A DNA stretch of 64,000 nt from an uncultured Saprospiraceae bacterium (GCA_938015415.1 CALLPK010000010.1:1-64000); one strand, 5' to 3'; shown: positions 52,330 to 62,354, numbered from the stretch's first letter. Translations and numbers: made by a program. Notes: a model not told the origin generated them from the sequence alone.

Positions 52330-55146
52330 ATGCCTAAAAATGTTTCCATCAAATCCGTCCTGATCATCGGGAGCGGCCCTATTATTATTGGACAAGCCTG
52401 TGAATTTGATTATTCCGGCTCCCAAGCTGCCCGATCACTACGCGAAGAAGGAATCGAGGTTAGTTTGATTAACTCCAACCCTGCCACCATCATGACCGAC
52501 CCTGTAATGGCCGATCATATCTACCTCTTGCCGCTAACGGTTGAAAGTATTATCAAAATACTGGAGGAACAGCAGATTGATGCCGTGCTTCCAACTATGG
52601 GTGGACAAACAGCACTTAACCTGGCCATCGAAGCGGGTAATCAAGGGGTTTGGAAGAAGTATAATGTTCGTATGATTGGGGTAGATCTCGATGCAATTGA
52701 GTTAGCTGAAAACAGAGAAGCCTTCAAAAATCATTGTACTAGTCTAAACCTTGGATCTGCTCCTTCCCAGATCGCCAACTCCTTTTTGGAAGGCAAGGAA
52801 GCTGCTCAGGAAATAGGTTTTCCGCTGGTGATAAGACCTTCTTACACACTAGGTGGTACCGGAGGAGGTTTTGTCATGAAGCCAGAAGAATTTGACGAAG
52901 CACTTAGAAGAGGGTTGAACGCCTCACCGACTCATGAAGTATTGATTGACAAAGCCGTCCTGGGATGGAAAGAATTCGAACTGGAATTGCTTAGAGATAA
53001 TAATGATAACGTGGTAATTATTTGTACAGTAGAAAATCTGGATCCTATGGGAATCCACACCGGTGACAGTATTACCGTGGCACCTGCTATGACCCTTTCG
53101 GACACCGCCTACCAGGAAATGAGATCTCAGGCGATTACTTTGATGCGCTCCATGGGAAATTTTGCTGGAGGATGTAATGTTCAGTTTGCACAAGATCCAG
53201 AAACAGAAAAATTAATTGTTATTGAAATCAACCCCCGGGTATCACGCTCTTCTGCTTTAGCAAGTAAGGCAACGGGATATCCGATTGCCAAAGTTGCTGC
53301 CAAATTAGCTATTGGTTATAATCTTGATGAATTAAAAAATCAGATTACCGGAACGACTTCTGCCATGTTTGAGCCTACCCTTGACTATGTAATTGTAAAA
53401 ATGCCCCGCTGGAATTTTGCGAAATTCCACGGTGCCGATCATACGCTCGGTTTACAGATGAAATCCGTGGGCGAAGTAATGGCGATTGGTCGTAACTTTT
53501 TGGAAGCTTTACAGAAGGCTTGTCAATCACAGGAGAATAATCGCAACGGACTCGGCGCGGATAAAAAAGAATGGATCAGAACTTCTGATATCTTAAAACG
53601 ACTGGAACAAGCCAGCGATGATCGAATTTATCGTTTAAAAGATGCACTCCGATTGGGTGTTCCTAGTAAAACAGTACAGAAATTAACACGAATTGATCCT
53701 TGGTTTATTAAACAAATCAAGCGACTCGTTGTATTGGAAGAAAAACTGATTCGCTATAATGTAGCGGAAGATATTCCAAAAGAATTTTTCCGGGAACTGA
53801 AAGAAGTAGGGTACTCTGATGCCCAAATTGCCTGGGTTTTACGAATTAAAAAAATTGAGGTAACCCGACAGCGAAAGAAACTGGGTATCATGAGAAGTTA
53901 TAAGATTGTCGATACTTGTGCTGCCGAGTTTGAAGCACAAACGCCATATTTTTATTCTACCTTTGATGGAGAGAACGAAAGTATTCCAACGGATAAGAAA
54001 AAAATTATCGTATTGGGTTCCGGCCCTAACCGAATCGGTCAGGGAATCGAATTTGACTATTGTTGTGTTCATGGCTTGATGGCCATCCGGGAAGCAGGCT
54101 ACGAATCCATCATGATCAACTGTAATCCGGAAACGGTTTCTACCGATTTTGATATCGCCGATAAACTGTATTTTGAACCCGTATTCTGGGAGCATATTCA
54201 GGAAATCATTGAATTGGAAAAACCCGAAGGCGTTATTGTACAACTTGGAGGACAAACGGCTCTAAAGCTCGCCGAATTATTTTATAAAAATAATATTAAA
54301 ATTTTTGGAACGGATTACAAATCCATGGACATGGCCGAAGACCGTGGTGCATTTTCCAGCTTATTAAAAGATCTTGATATTCCATACCCTGACTTTGGTG
54401 TAGCCGAAGATACGGATAAAGCGTTAGAAATCGCCAACCGCGTGACCTATCCCGTACTCGTCCGCCCCAGTTACGTATTGGGTGGCCAACGAATGAGAAT
54501 TGTGATTAACGACGAAGAACTGGAACACCACGTACTTAGTATTTTTAAGCACCTTCCCGATAATAAGGTATTGATTGATCAATTTTTGGAAAGAGCGAAA
54601 GAAGCCGAAATTGATGCGATTTGCGATGGAGACGAAGTACACATTATGGGAATCATGGAACATATCGAACCCGCCGGTATTCATTCTGGAGATAGTTCTG
54701 CCATGTTGCCAACCTATAGCCTTTCAGAAGAGGTGCTGGAAAAAATGAAAAAATACACAGAGCAGCTGGCTATTGCCCTGAAAATAAAAGGATTGATTAA
54801 TATTCAGTTTGCCATAAAAGGCGAAAAAGTGTACGTAATTGAAGCAAATCCGCGAGCATCTCGTACTACTCCTTTTATTGCGAAAGCATATCAAGTCCCT
54901 TATTTGAATATTGCCACGCAGATAATGATTGGAGCAGCTAAGCTGAAGGATTTTGAAATTATTAAAAAACTAAAAGGGTACGCAATTAAAGTTCCTGTTT
55001 TTTCTTTTAATAAATTTCCAAATGTAGATAAAAACCTCGGGCCAGAAATGAAATCTACCGGAGAAGCGATTCGATTTATTGATAATTTAGAAGATCCATT
55101 TTTTAGAAAACTCGATCAGGAACGATCTATGTTTTTAACCCGTTAA
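52330..55146 (+). CDS. carB: Carbamoyl-phosphate synthase large subunit, lacking the MGS domain
   Basis: 938 residues from the ATG at 52330 (the frame is open upstream, but that part overlaps the promoter). Two ATP-grasp halves: the first starts with SVLIIGSGPIIIGQACEFDYSG, the second with IVLGSGPNRIGQGIEFDYC near residue 560; RPSYTLGG and RPSYVLGG are the matching phosphate-binding loops. It makes carbamoyl phosphate for pyrimidines and arginine together with CarA. It ends at KSTGEAI...FLTR, before the C-terminal allosteric (MGS-like) domain found in E. coli CarB, which has about 1070 residues. carA is not in the window. Confidence 0.95.
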   Translation: MPKNVSIKSVLIIGSGPIIIGQACEFDYSGSQAARSLREEGIEVSLINSNPATIMTDPVMADHIYLLPLTVESIIKILEEQQIDAVLPTMGGQTALNLAIEAGNQGVWKKYNVRMIGVDLDAIELAENREAFKNHCTSLNLGSAPSQIANSFLEGKEAAQEIGFPLVIRPSYTLGGTGGGFVMKPEEFDEALRRGLNASPTHEVLIDKAVLGWKEFELELLRDNNDNVVIICTVENLDPMGIHTGDSITVAPAMTLSDTAYQEMRSQAITLMRSMGNFAGGCNVQFAQDPETEKLIVIEINPRVSRSSALASKATGYPIAKVAAKLAIGYNLDELKNQITGTTSAMFEPTLDYVIVKMPRWNFAKFHGADHTLGLQMKSVGEVMAIGRNFLEALQKACQSQENNRNGLGADKKEWIRTSDILKRLEQASDDRIYRLKDALRLGVPSKTVQKLTRIDPWFIKQIKRLVVLEEKLIRYNVAEDIPKEFFRELKEVGYSDAQIAWVLRIKKIEVTRQRKKLGIMRSYKIVDTCAAEFEAQTPYFYSTFDGENESIPTDKKKIIVLGSGPNRIGQGIEFDYCCVHGLMAIREAGYESIMINCNPETVSTDFDIADKLYFEPVFWEHIQEIIELEKPEGVIVQLGGQTALKLAELFYKNNIKIFGTDYKSMDMAEDRGAFSSLLKDLDIPYPDFGVAEDTDKALEIANRVTYPVLVRPSYVLGGQRMRIVINDEELEHHVLSIFKHLPDNKVLIDQFLERAKEAEIDAICDGDEVHIMGIMEHIEPAGIHSGDSSAMLPTYSLSEEVLEKMKKYTEQLAIALKIKGLINIQFAIKGEKVYVIEANPRASRTTPFIAKAYQVPYLNIATQIMIGAAKLKDFEIIKKLKGYAIKVPVFSFNKFPNVDKNLGPEMKSTGEAIRFIDNLEDPFFRKLDQERSMFLTR

Positions 55147-55156
55147 AAATAAAATT

Positions 55157-55930
55157 ATGAAAACGAAAGATCAAATCGTCAGAGACTGGCTTCCCCGTTA
55201 TACCGGAACGGAGCTTAAAAATTTTGGCAAATATATTATTCTGGTCAACTTTAGCCATTATGTCAAGTTATTTGCGAAATGGCATAAAGTTTCTATCAGA
55301 GGAGAGGACCGATCGATGATCAGCGCTACAGCGGGTAATATCACGATTATCAATTTTGGAATGGGTAGTCCCAACGCCGGCACCATCATTGATTTGCTGA
55401 CGGCGATCAAGCCAAAAGGTTGTATCTTTTTGGGTAAATGCGGTGGCATAAAAACCAAGAGTAACAAGATCGGCGATTTGATTTTACCCATTGCGGCGAT
55501 CAGAGGGGAGGGAACTTCCAACGATTACTTGCCACCAGAAGTGCCTGCCTTGCCTGCTTTTGCTTTACAAAAAGTAATTTCTGCCAGTATTCGAGACCAC
55601 GATAGAGATTACTGGACAGGTACCGTTTATACGACTAACAAGAGGGTATGGGAACACCGTAAAGATTTTAAAAAATATTTAAAATCCTTGCGTCCTATTG
55701 CCGTAGATATGGAAACCGCTACTTTATTTATTGCTGCTTTTAAAAATCATATTCCTCTTGGTGCGCTCCTATTGGTTTCAGATATGCCGATGATTCCAGA
55801 AGGTGTAAAAACAGAGAAAAGTGATAAAGAAGTGACCAAACATTTTGCGGAAACGCATCTTAAAATCGGGATTAGTGCGCTGGAAAAATTAAGCAATCAC
55901 GATCAGACGGTGAAGCATTTGAAGTTTTAA
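55157..55930 (+). CDS. AMP nucleosidase
   Basis: 257 residues of the purine phosphorylase/nucleosidase fold: GMGSPNAGTIIDLL, FLGKCGGIKTK, and the catalytic region AVDMETATLF. It resembles the short AMP nucleosidases of Bacteroidota, which split AMP into adenine and ribose 5-phosphate. It starts 10 nt after carB, so the two are co-transcribed; both act on nucleotide supply. Confidence 0.85.
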   Translation: MKTKDQIVRDWLPRYTGTELKNFGKYIILVNFSHYVKLFAKWHKVSIRGEDRSMISATAGNITIINFGMGSPNAGTIIDLLTAIKPKGCIFLGKCGGIKTKSNKIGDLILPIAAIRGEGTSNDYLPPEVPALPAFALQKVISASIRDHDRDYWTGTVYTTNKRVWEHRKDFKKYLKSLRPIAVDMETATLFIAAFKNHIPLGALLLVSDMPMIPEGVKTEKSDKEVTKHFAETHLKIGISALEKLSNHDQTVKHLKF

Positions 55931-55946
55931 AAAGGGGTGGTTTTGC

Positions 55947-55960
55947 TTATTAGCTAATAA
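55947..55960. terminator. Palindrome between convergent genes
   Basis: TTATTAGCTAATAA, a perfect 14-nt palindrome in the 39-nt gap between two gene ends; it may end transcription on both strands. Confidence 0.4.
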
Positions 55961-55969
55961 ACAGCAAGC

Positions 55970-56854
55970 CTAGCCCAAGGCTCTCAGACGTTTACGAATA
56001 GCAGGAACGGTACTGGACTTAAAATTCAGTTCTTCCTCCTGTTTGTCTTTAGTCATCTGCGTGGTTCTGCCGGCAAAGTAAAAGGTACTATCCTTAATGC
56101 CAATACCTACGATATTTATCTCTTCGTTCAAGGGTATTCCCGTAATGATAAATTGATTTTTTTCTCGACGAGCTGGTAAACAAGTACCATGATTCTCCAG
56201 AACTACCACCATAAAAATATCTGCTACCGTATTTTCCGTAATTCTTAAGGTTCCTTTCACTGCGTCTGCTTTAGCCGCAGGCAGTATTCTGGCACATTTA
56301 ATCCAGCCCATACGGGAGGTAATAATTTCGACCGGCGGATGCGTAGCAGAAACAACGACCTTTTTTTCTTTTGAAAAAAAACCAAACCCTGAATTTGGTT
56401 TTTCTGCAACTTCTGATCCGTAAACAAACTTACTATACTTATCTTTTACCCAAGGACGACCTTTTTGATCCGGATGTGTACCGCGATAAATTTGTCGCTC
56501 TTCCCAATGATCTTTTATGCTGCTGGGTAATTCAATTTTTATTGGATAATTCGTTTGAATATCTACGTGTTCGTCGTCACAGGTAGCGTTAAGGTAGACC
56601 GCATAAATACTGTCCAATAGTTCTGAATCAGATGCTGTGGTCAGGTTATCTAAAATGATATCCCGCTTATTCGTGATCTCTTTTAGCTCTACTTCTACCT
56701 TTCCCGTAATTGGAATACCATCCATAAAAGTCAATGCATCGGCTTCCAAGGTGATAACGGTTCCCCGCTTGCCCCGCAATACATTGCGTTCAAAAGGATA
56801 AATTGTAAAACGTTGAGTCGGTACGGCAAATTCTTCTGGTAAGGTCGCGGTCAT
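55970..56854 (-). CDS. Hypothetical beta-rich cytoplasmic protein
   Basis: 294 residues, no signal peptide. The N-terminal part (RGTVITLEADALTFMDGIPITGKVEVELKE-like; GIPITGKVEVELKEI) resembles the beta-sandwich often found at the start of Bacteroidota surface proteins, but here without an export signal. A second part carries ITENTVADIFMVVVLENHG. Lys/Glu-rich C-terminus. I do not recognise a function. It lies 56 nt after the GNAT gene in the same direction. Confidence 0.7.
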   Translation of the reverse strand: MTATLPEEFAVPTQRFTIYPFERNVLRGKRGTVITLEADALTFMDGIPITGKVEVELKEITNKRDIILDNLTTASDSELLDSIYAVYLNATCDDEHVDIQTNYPIKIELPSSIKDHWEERQIYRGTHPDQKGRPWVKDKYSKFVYGSEVAEKPNSGFGFFSKEKKVVVSATHPPVEIITSRMGWIKCARILPAAKADAVKGTLRITENTVADIFMVVVLENHGTCLPARREKNQFIITGIPLNEEINIVGIGIKDSTFYFAGRTTQMTKDKQEEELNFKSSTVPAIRKRLRALG

Positions 56855-56887
56855 TATTATATAGTGTTCAAGACAACTTCAATTAAA

Positions 56888-56915
56888 CCTGATTATGGTT
56901 CTTAAACGAATCAGG
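56888..56915 (-). terminator. Possible terminator of the acetyltransferase gene
   Basis: 7-bp stem CCTGATT / AATCAGG overlapping the stop codon; followed on the minus strand by TTTAATT. Confidence 0.4.
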
Positions 56916-57390
56916 CAATCTTTGAAGTATTATTTTTATTCGTTTCTTTTCTTTGAATTAATTGTAATTCCACCTGAGCTGCCTCGAAACCTAATTCCTG
57001 AAATAGTTCAGAATCCGGATTTTGTAAAGGCAGATGCAAGGAAACATTTCCTTTTAATTTACTGATGGTATTGGCTAGTAACTTCCGGGCAACACCTACG
57101 TTTTGATGCGCTTTATGCGTAGCAAAATAGCTGATAATATGACCAGGTCCAAAACGCTCCATCCCGGTATGATTAACGACCACTACGGCAATTAATTCAT
57201 CTTCGTCGCTCATGGTCATAATAAAACCACCAAAGGAAGGAATATCTTTAACTGCGGCTTCTAAAGCTGCAGTTATTTTCGTCTGTTGTAAATTGCCTAC
57301 TTCCTGATTTTTTACTAAAAAACGGGAAATTGTATTTTTCTCAAAAGGAGTGATCTTTGTAAAAGGATCATAGATAGTTTGCTTTACCAT
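56911..57390 (-). CDS. GNAT-family N-acetyltransferase
   Basis: From the ATG at 57390 the protein has 159 residues with the acetyl-CoA-binding motif A (ISYFATHKAHQNVGVARKLL-like; HQNVGVARKLL) and a terminal LFQELGF, typical of GNAT proteins. A GTG at 57435 would add 15 residues without support. The substrate is unknown. Confidence 0.82.
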   Translation of the reverse strand: MVKQTIYDPFTKITPFEKNTISRFLVKNQEVGNLQQTKITAALEAAVKDIPSFGGFIMTMSDEDELIAVVVVNHTGMERFGPGHIISYFATHKAHQNVGVARKLLANTISKLKGNVSLHLPLQNPDSELFQELGFEAAQVELQLIQRKETNKNNTSKIA

Positions 57391-57644
57391 ACTACTGTTT
57401 TTAGTCTGTTTGTTAAAATTAGCGTGTGCAGTCACTAATTCCAGCGTCGTAAACGTTGGTTACCGAACAAGAAAAAGTCGGTTAAGTAGATTGTAGGTAG
57501 GTTAGGAGTTCAAAAACGACACCATCAAAAGTACATTTATGACGAATGTCCGACTCCAAAGTATACAAAAATAATATATTTTTATGATTATAAAAATTTA
57601 TTGCTCATTTTCATTCACCTTAACTTCATTATAATCAGCCTGTT

Positions 57645-59414
57645 ATGCGTAAAATTTTATTTTTTTATTTTTTAACATTTTCTTTTACTGTTGGTCTTTA
57701 CGCACAAAATTCCAGTGGTTGGATGGAAAAGATTTCACCAAATTTAACAGCACGAGCTGCAACTGGAACTTCCAACCTTGATTTTATTATCATTTTAGAG
57801 AATCAGGCAGATTTGAGTGCCGCCTCTACCAAAACTACTAAAATCAGCAAAGGGACTTATGTATTATCTCAGCTACAAGCTATTGCTACGCAAACGCAAA
57901 CGGGATTGGTGGAATATTTGAATCAGCAAAATATGGCCCATCGGACTTTTTACATCGTCAATGCCATCCAATCGACCGGAAATGCGGACCAACTCATGGC
58001 AATCGCTCAGTTTCCGGTTGTTAAAAAAATTATTGCCAATAGTCCTTACCAAATCGAAGCTCCTACTGAAGCAACCGCTTCTCAACTCACACCAACAGAC
58101 ATAGAATGGGGCATTCAAATGATTGGAGCAGATCAAGTCTGGGAAATGGGATATAGAGGGCAGGGCGCCGTAGTCGGTGGCCAGGATACGGGTTACGACT
58201 GGGTACATCCAGCGCTACAAACCAAGTACCGTGGTTATAATATCATTACCAACACGGTAGATCATAATTACAACTGGCACGATGCGATTCATTCTATCAA
58301 TCCGCTCAACGGCGATACGACCAGTAGTGCGGCGAATAATCCGTGCGGACTTGATGTCAACCAACCTTGCGACGACAGCAGACACGGAACGCATACCATG
58401 GGAACGATGGTAGGATCGAATGGAGAGAATGAAGTGGGCGTTGCACCCGATGCCAAGTGGATCGGCTGCCGAAATATGGAACGGGGCTGGGGTTCACCTG
58501 CTTCGTACATCGAATGCTTTGAATGGCTGATGGCGCCTACTGACCTAAATAATGAAAATCCAAATCCCGCACTTGCACCACACGCATTTGCCAACTCGTG
58601 GGGTTGTCCACCGATCGAAGGTTGTGATACCAGTAATTTTAGTGTGATGGAAATGGTCGTTGATAATGTAAAAGCTTCTGGGGTCGTTGTGGTCGTTTCT
58701 GCGGGTAATAGTGGTTCAGAATGTAGCACGGTTAGCAATCCAGCGGCAATTTTTGAAAATAGTTTCACCGTCGGTTCTACACGCTCGAACGATACGATCT
58801 CCGGATTTAGCAGTCGTGGGCCGGTACTCGTGGATGGAAGTATGCGCATGAAGCCAGACATTTCCGCACCTGGATCGCAAGTGCGTTCTACCGTTCCAGG
58901 GAATGATTATGCCACTTTTAGTGGTACTTCGATGGCAGGACCACACGTAGTGGGCGTTGTGGCGCTAATTATTTCTGCCAATCCGTCTCTGGCAGGACAA
59001 GTAGAGCAGATTGAAGCCATTATCAAACAATCCGCAGTTGCAAAAACAACGGATCAGGATTGTGGGGTTACACCGGGTACAGCCGTTCCTAACAATACTT
59101 ATGGACACGGTAGAATTGATGCGCTCGCAGCGGTGCAAATGGCTTTATTGGCTACACCGGCAGAAGAATTATTTAGTACACCCATCAGCGTCTATCCCAA
59201 TCCTTTTACCAACGACTTGCATTTTGATCTGGGGGAAATAACCGGTCGTACTTCGGTTGAGATCTTTAATGCGACGGGACAATTGATTTTAACGTCGACC
59301 TTTGAAGGAACGGGCACGCACCAGCTGCATATGACTGATCTGAGTGGTGGCATTTATTTTTATCACTTAAAAAATGGTGCTCGGGTAATGCGTGGGAAGG
59401 TGGTGAAGGAGTAA
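57645..59414 (+). CDS. Exported subtilisin-like serine protease (S8) with T9SS signal
   Basis: 589 residues: signal peptide (ILFFYFLTFSFTVGLYAQ), an inhibitor-like prodomain to about residue 145, the S8 catalytic domain with D181 (GQDTGYD), H247 (SRHGTHTMG) and S429 (SGTSMAGPHV), and a C-terminal sorting domain (SVYPNPFTNDL ... LSGGIYFYHLKNG ... GKVVKE). It should be exported by T9SS and degrade extracellular proteins, feeding the peptide transporters. It appears to be a single-gene unit. Confidence 0.93.
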   Translation: MRKILFFYFLTFSFTVGLYAQNSSGWMEKISPNLTARAATGTSNLDFIIILENQADLSAASTKTTKISKGTYVLSQLQAIATQTQTGLVEYLNQQNMAHRTFYIVNAIQSTGNADQLMAIAQFPVVKKIIANSPYQIEAPTEATASQLTPTDIEWGIQMIGADQVWEMGYRGQGAVVGGQDTGYDWVHPALQTKYRGYNIITNTVDHNYNWHDAIHSINPLNGDTTSSAANNPCGLDVNQPCDDSRHGTHTMGTMVGSNGENEVGVAPDAKWIGCRNMERGWGSPASYIECFEWLMAPTDLNNENPNPALAPHAFANSWGCPPIEGCDTSNFSVMEMVVDNVKASGVVVVVSAGNSGSECSTVSNPAAIFENSFTVGSTRSNDTISGFSSRGPVLVDGSMRMKPDISAPGSQVRSTVPGNDYATFSGTSMAGPHVVGVVALIISANPSLAGQVEQIEAIIKQSAVAKTTDQDCGVTPGTAVPNNTYGHGRIDALAAVQMALLATPAEELFSTPISVYPNPFTNDLHFDLGEITGRTSVEIFNATGQLILTSTFEGTGTHQLHMTDLSGGIYFYHLKNGARVMRGKVVKE

Positions 59415-59493
59415 GATCTGAAATAACTACTGGCTTGCTTCGAACCTAGTACCAACAGGCAAACACGACCTCTTTTTTAAGATATTTTATTTT

Positions 59494-60462
59494 TTATACC
59501 ACCTGATACTTCGGTTTCTTTCCAGCCAGCACCGCTAATAAATTGTCGACGGCCACCATCGCCATTTTTTCGCGGGTCGCCACGGAGGCACTGGCAATGT
59601 GTGGAAGAATGACCGTATTTTTTAAGTTGAAAAATCGGGGATTGATATTCGGTTCATTTTCAAAAACATCCAGGCCCGCTCCGGCGATTTTGTTATTTTC
59701 CAAGGCTTCGAGCAGCGCTTCTTCGTCGATGGTTCCACCCCGGCTGGTGTTAATAAAAAAAGCGGATTGTTTCATTTTTTGCAAGGCAGCTTCGTCAATC
59801 AGGTGGTGCGTATCTTTGTTATAGGCTACATTTAGAGAGAGAAAGTCTGATTGAAGTAGTACTTCGTTAAATTTTACGTAACGGAGTCCCAGTTGTTTTT
59901 CTTCCCGAACACTTAATCGGGTACGATTCCAATAAATGACTTCCATATCGAAGCCTCTTGCCCGCTTGGTCAATGCTTTACCGATGCGGCCCATTCCGAT
60001 AATTCCCAGGGTACTGCCGTGAATATCCGTTCCCATAAATTGCATGGGACTCCAGCCTTTCCAGTTTCCGCTCCGTAATAAATTACCTGCTTCGAGTACT
60101 CTTCTGGCGGTCATCAGCATCAGTCCAAAAGTCATGTCCGCGGTAGTTTCGGTTAGTACATCTGGCGTATTGGTAACGACAATATTCCGCTCCGTAGCGG
60201 CGGCAATATCAATATTGTTATATCCCACCGCGTAATTGCTCACGACTTTTAAGCTAGGAGCGACATCCATTAATTTGGAATCGATCGTATCCGTTAGCAA
60301 GCAGAGCAGGCCTTCTTTATCCTGGATATTTTCTTTTAATTCTTCCGGAGTGATTTTGTGATCATACGGAAAGATCTCCAGGTCAACGTTTGCTTCTAAT
60401 TTTTCAATTGCCACCTCTGGCAGCTGACGGGTTAGTAATACTTTGGGGCGTGTATTAGCCAT
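59494..60462 (-). CDS. D-2-hydroxyacid dehydrogenase (glyoxylate/hydroxypyruvate reductase type)
   Basis: 322 residues. NAD(P)-binding motif GIIGMGRIGKAL, catalytic Arg in NTSRGGTID, Glu in FENEP and His in LPHIASAS. The N-terminal LLCLLTDTIDSKL and the stretch VGYNNIDIAAATERNIVVTNTPDVL are typical of the GyaR/GhrB branch, which reduces glyoxylate or hydroxypyruvate. The WNRT after the second nucleotide-binding strand suggests NADP use (Arg in this position), but this is inference. Confidence 0.9.
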   Translation of the reverse strand: MANTRPKVLLTRQLPEVAIEKLEANVDLEIFPYDHKITPEELKENIQDKEGLLCLLTDTIDSKLMDVAPSLKVVSNYAVGYNNIDIAAATERNIVVTNTPDVLTETTADMTFGLMLMTARRVLEAGNLLRSGNWKGWSPMQFMGTDIHGSTLGIIGMGRIGKALTKRARGFDMEVIYWNRTRLSVREEKQLGLRYVKFNEVLLQSDFLSLNVAYNKDTHHLIDEAALQKMKQSAFFINTSRGGTIDEEALLEALENNKIAGAGLDVFENEPNINPRFFNLKNTVILPHIASASVATREKMAMVAVDNLLAVLAGKKPKYQVV

Positions 60463-61242
60463 TGATTAACTTGAATTATGTATTTTATGGAACTACCACC
60501 GAACTATTTTCTCGATCTATTCCATTAGATTGCTGTTACTTTCAGAACATATTTCCCCTTATTTAAGTTGTAAAAATTTATTTTTATTTCGTCATTTTTA
60601 ATAAAAAACAGAAAACTTAGTAAGTAAAATTTTACGAATTAAAAAAGCCTCCTCCCGGCGGGGAGGAGGCAAATTCCAAGGAACTGATTTCAATAAATTA
60701 GTCCCAGAACAGCATCTTTGACAGGTGTTAAATTGAGTATAACACTTTGCCTTATTTTGAAAAGTGGAAGTGACCAGAATCCTGATCACTTCCCTGATAC
60801 ACTTATCAAATTAAAATAATATCGTATGGGGTTATGACCTGTACGGCATATATAATACGGATTGTTCCGATTTGTTTTTATTACAGGCAATAGTTTGTGG
60901 TACTCTTTAAAAAGCACCCAACAATTGACAAATATCAATGCTCTAAATCATAGTTATTACCATATCGCAGAGAACAATCCGCAATTGGCAAGGTCGGTTA
61001 GTGGGATGATAAGTCCTATCTTTAGATATTTCTTACATCGGTTGGGATGGAAAACAGCCTGATTAAACAGGATGCCTTCCTCGTTTATACCTAGTAAAAT
61101 TGAGAAGGTTTCAGTTTGATATTTAAAATATACAAATATTAACAATATTAACATTTGTTTGATAATCTGACCTTTTGCTTTTCTTCTTCCATGCCCTTTC
61201 TAAGACATTAAAAAATAAATGAAACAAAAAGTTTCAAATTTA
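60463..61242. other. Long spacer with a structured element; no protein gene supported
   Basis: About 780 nt without a convincing gene; short frames near 60598-60789 and 60862-61062 look random. The main feature is a run of three hairpins at 60641-60745, listed separately. Confidence 0.5.
60641..60745 (-). ncRNA. Candidate structured small RNA ending in a strong terminator
   Basis: On the minus strand three hairpins follow each other: GTGTTA/TAACAC (60745-60725), GGGACT/AGTTCC (60705-60680, one G-U pair) and GCCTCCTCCC/GGGAGGAGGC (60670-60647), the last followed by TTTTTT. No gene on the minus strand lies directly upstream that would need this terminator. It could be a small RNA, or a leader of the dehydrogenase gene that starts 180 nt downstream. 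No clear promoter match was found. Confidence 0.5.
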
Positions 61243-61274
61243 TTTGAATTATAACATTTTTTGTTTTATGTTTG
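61243..61274 (+). promoter_or_regulatory. Promoter of the glucosaminidase gene
   Basis: TTTG (61243-61246), 20 nt, TATGTTTG (61267-61274): close to the TTTG-N19-TAnnTTTG consensus, 54 nt before the ATG at 61329. Confidence 0.7.
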
Positions 61275-61328
61275 TATCGCGCGCAACATCATCGGATACA
61301 TAAGTATCTCCAGAAACACTAAATTATT

Positions 61329-62219
61329 ATGAGTAAAACAACAATTTTCGTCGGACCTTTAAAACATCAGATCATCATGAAATCTATCCTTACCAAACAA
61401 TGGATCAGTCAGCACTGGTTTAAAATCATCTTATTGGGAATGTTCATTTTATTATTACAACAAAAAAATCTAAACCTGGAATTTAACCTAAGTAATCAAC
61501 AGTCGATGGCGCTTACTGAAGCGACTACCGAAACCACTGATGGTGAATCATCCTGGTTTAGTAAATTAAATCCAAGTCATTTAGCATCTCACCTGGCCGG
61601 TGGCCTGACCGAAAAAATTTCGTCAACATCCGTCAATGACCTGGAAGAGAAGACGCCCCATCAGATGGGCTATCCCGATAATCTTTCCAATATCTACAGT
61701 AATATGACCTATCAGGAGTCTGCTCCAAAAGCAGTCCCCACTCGTACCAAAGCACAACTGAAAAAATTAAAAAAGCAACGTGCTTACGTCGATCGATTTG
61801 TTAACGTAGCACAAGTAGAAATGAAAAAATATGGTATTCCAGCCAGTATCAAATTAGCCCAAGGACTGATTGAAACCAACGCAGGTGAAAGTCGGCTATC
61901 CACTAAAAACAACAATCATTTCGGAATGAAATGTTTCTCTAAAAAATGTAAAAAAGGACATTGCAGTAATTTCACAGATGACAGCCACAAGGACTTTTTC
62001 AGAACCTATAAGAGTGCCTGGGCCAGCTACCGCTCACACAGCAAAATGCTTACCGGCAACAAACGCTATCAGCATTTATTTAAATTGGCTCCCGTTGATT
62101 ACAAAGGATGGGCAAAGGGTTTATCAAAAGCTGGATATGCAACGGATAAGCGCTATGCGGAAAAGTTAATCAGTATTATCGAAGAATTAAACTTACAACA
62201 ATACGATGAATTACATTGA
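61329..62219 (+). CDS. Exported glucosaminidase (FlgJ/Lyz-like peptidoglycan hydrolase)
   Basis: 296 residues (an ATG at 61377 would give 280). One membrane helix (FKIILLGMFILLLQQ), a Ser/Thr-rich linker, then the glucosaminidase domain from about residue 155: KYGIPASIKLAQGLIETNAGES with the catalytic Glu in IETNAG, NNHFGMKCFSKKC, and WASYRSHSKML. It cuts peptidoglycan glycan strands, probably during growth or cell separation. No LysM domain, which homologues often have, is present. Confidence 0.88.
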   Translation: MSKTTIFVGPLKHQIIMKSILTKQWISQHWFKIILLGMFILLLQQKNLNLEFNLSNQQSMALTEATTETTDGESSWFSKLNPSHLASHLAGGLTEKISSTSVNDLEEKTPHQMGYPDNLSNIYSNMTYQESAPKAVPTRTKAQLKKLKKQRAYVDRFVNVAQVEMKKYGIPASIKLAQGLIETNAGESRLSTKNNNHFGMKCFSKKCKKGHCSNFTDDSHKDFFRTYKSAWASYRSHSKMLTGNKRYQHLFKLAPVDYKGWAKGLSKAGYATDKRYAEKLISIIEELNLQQYDELH

Positions 62220-62317
62220 GTGACAACTCCCCGTTGTCACTATCAGAAGGGGCGGAAGTACCGTACTTTAGTCTAAGAAAATTTTCTTAAGTACTCGGAG
62301 GTGGATTTCCGTAAATT

Positions 62318-62354
62318 GGGGTTGTAGTACGTCGACTACAGCCCCTCTTCTTTT
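62318..62354 (+). terminator. Terminator of the glucosaminidase gene
   Basis: 11-bp stem GGGGTTGTAGT / ACTACAGCCCC (one G-U pair, 6-nt loop) followed by TCTTCTTTT, 99 nt after the stop. Confidence 0.75.

Noticed and set aside
58289-58861. 190-codon frame on the minus strand
   Set aside because: Shadow of the S8 protease catalytic domain; the plus-strand gene has all active-site residues.
60862-61062. 66-codon frame in the long spacer
   Set aside because: No promoter, no recognisable domain; the opposite strand has an equally long frame.
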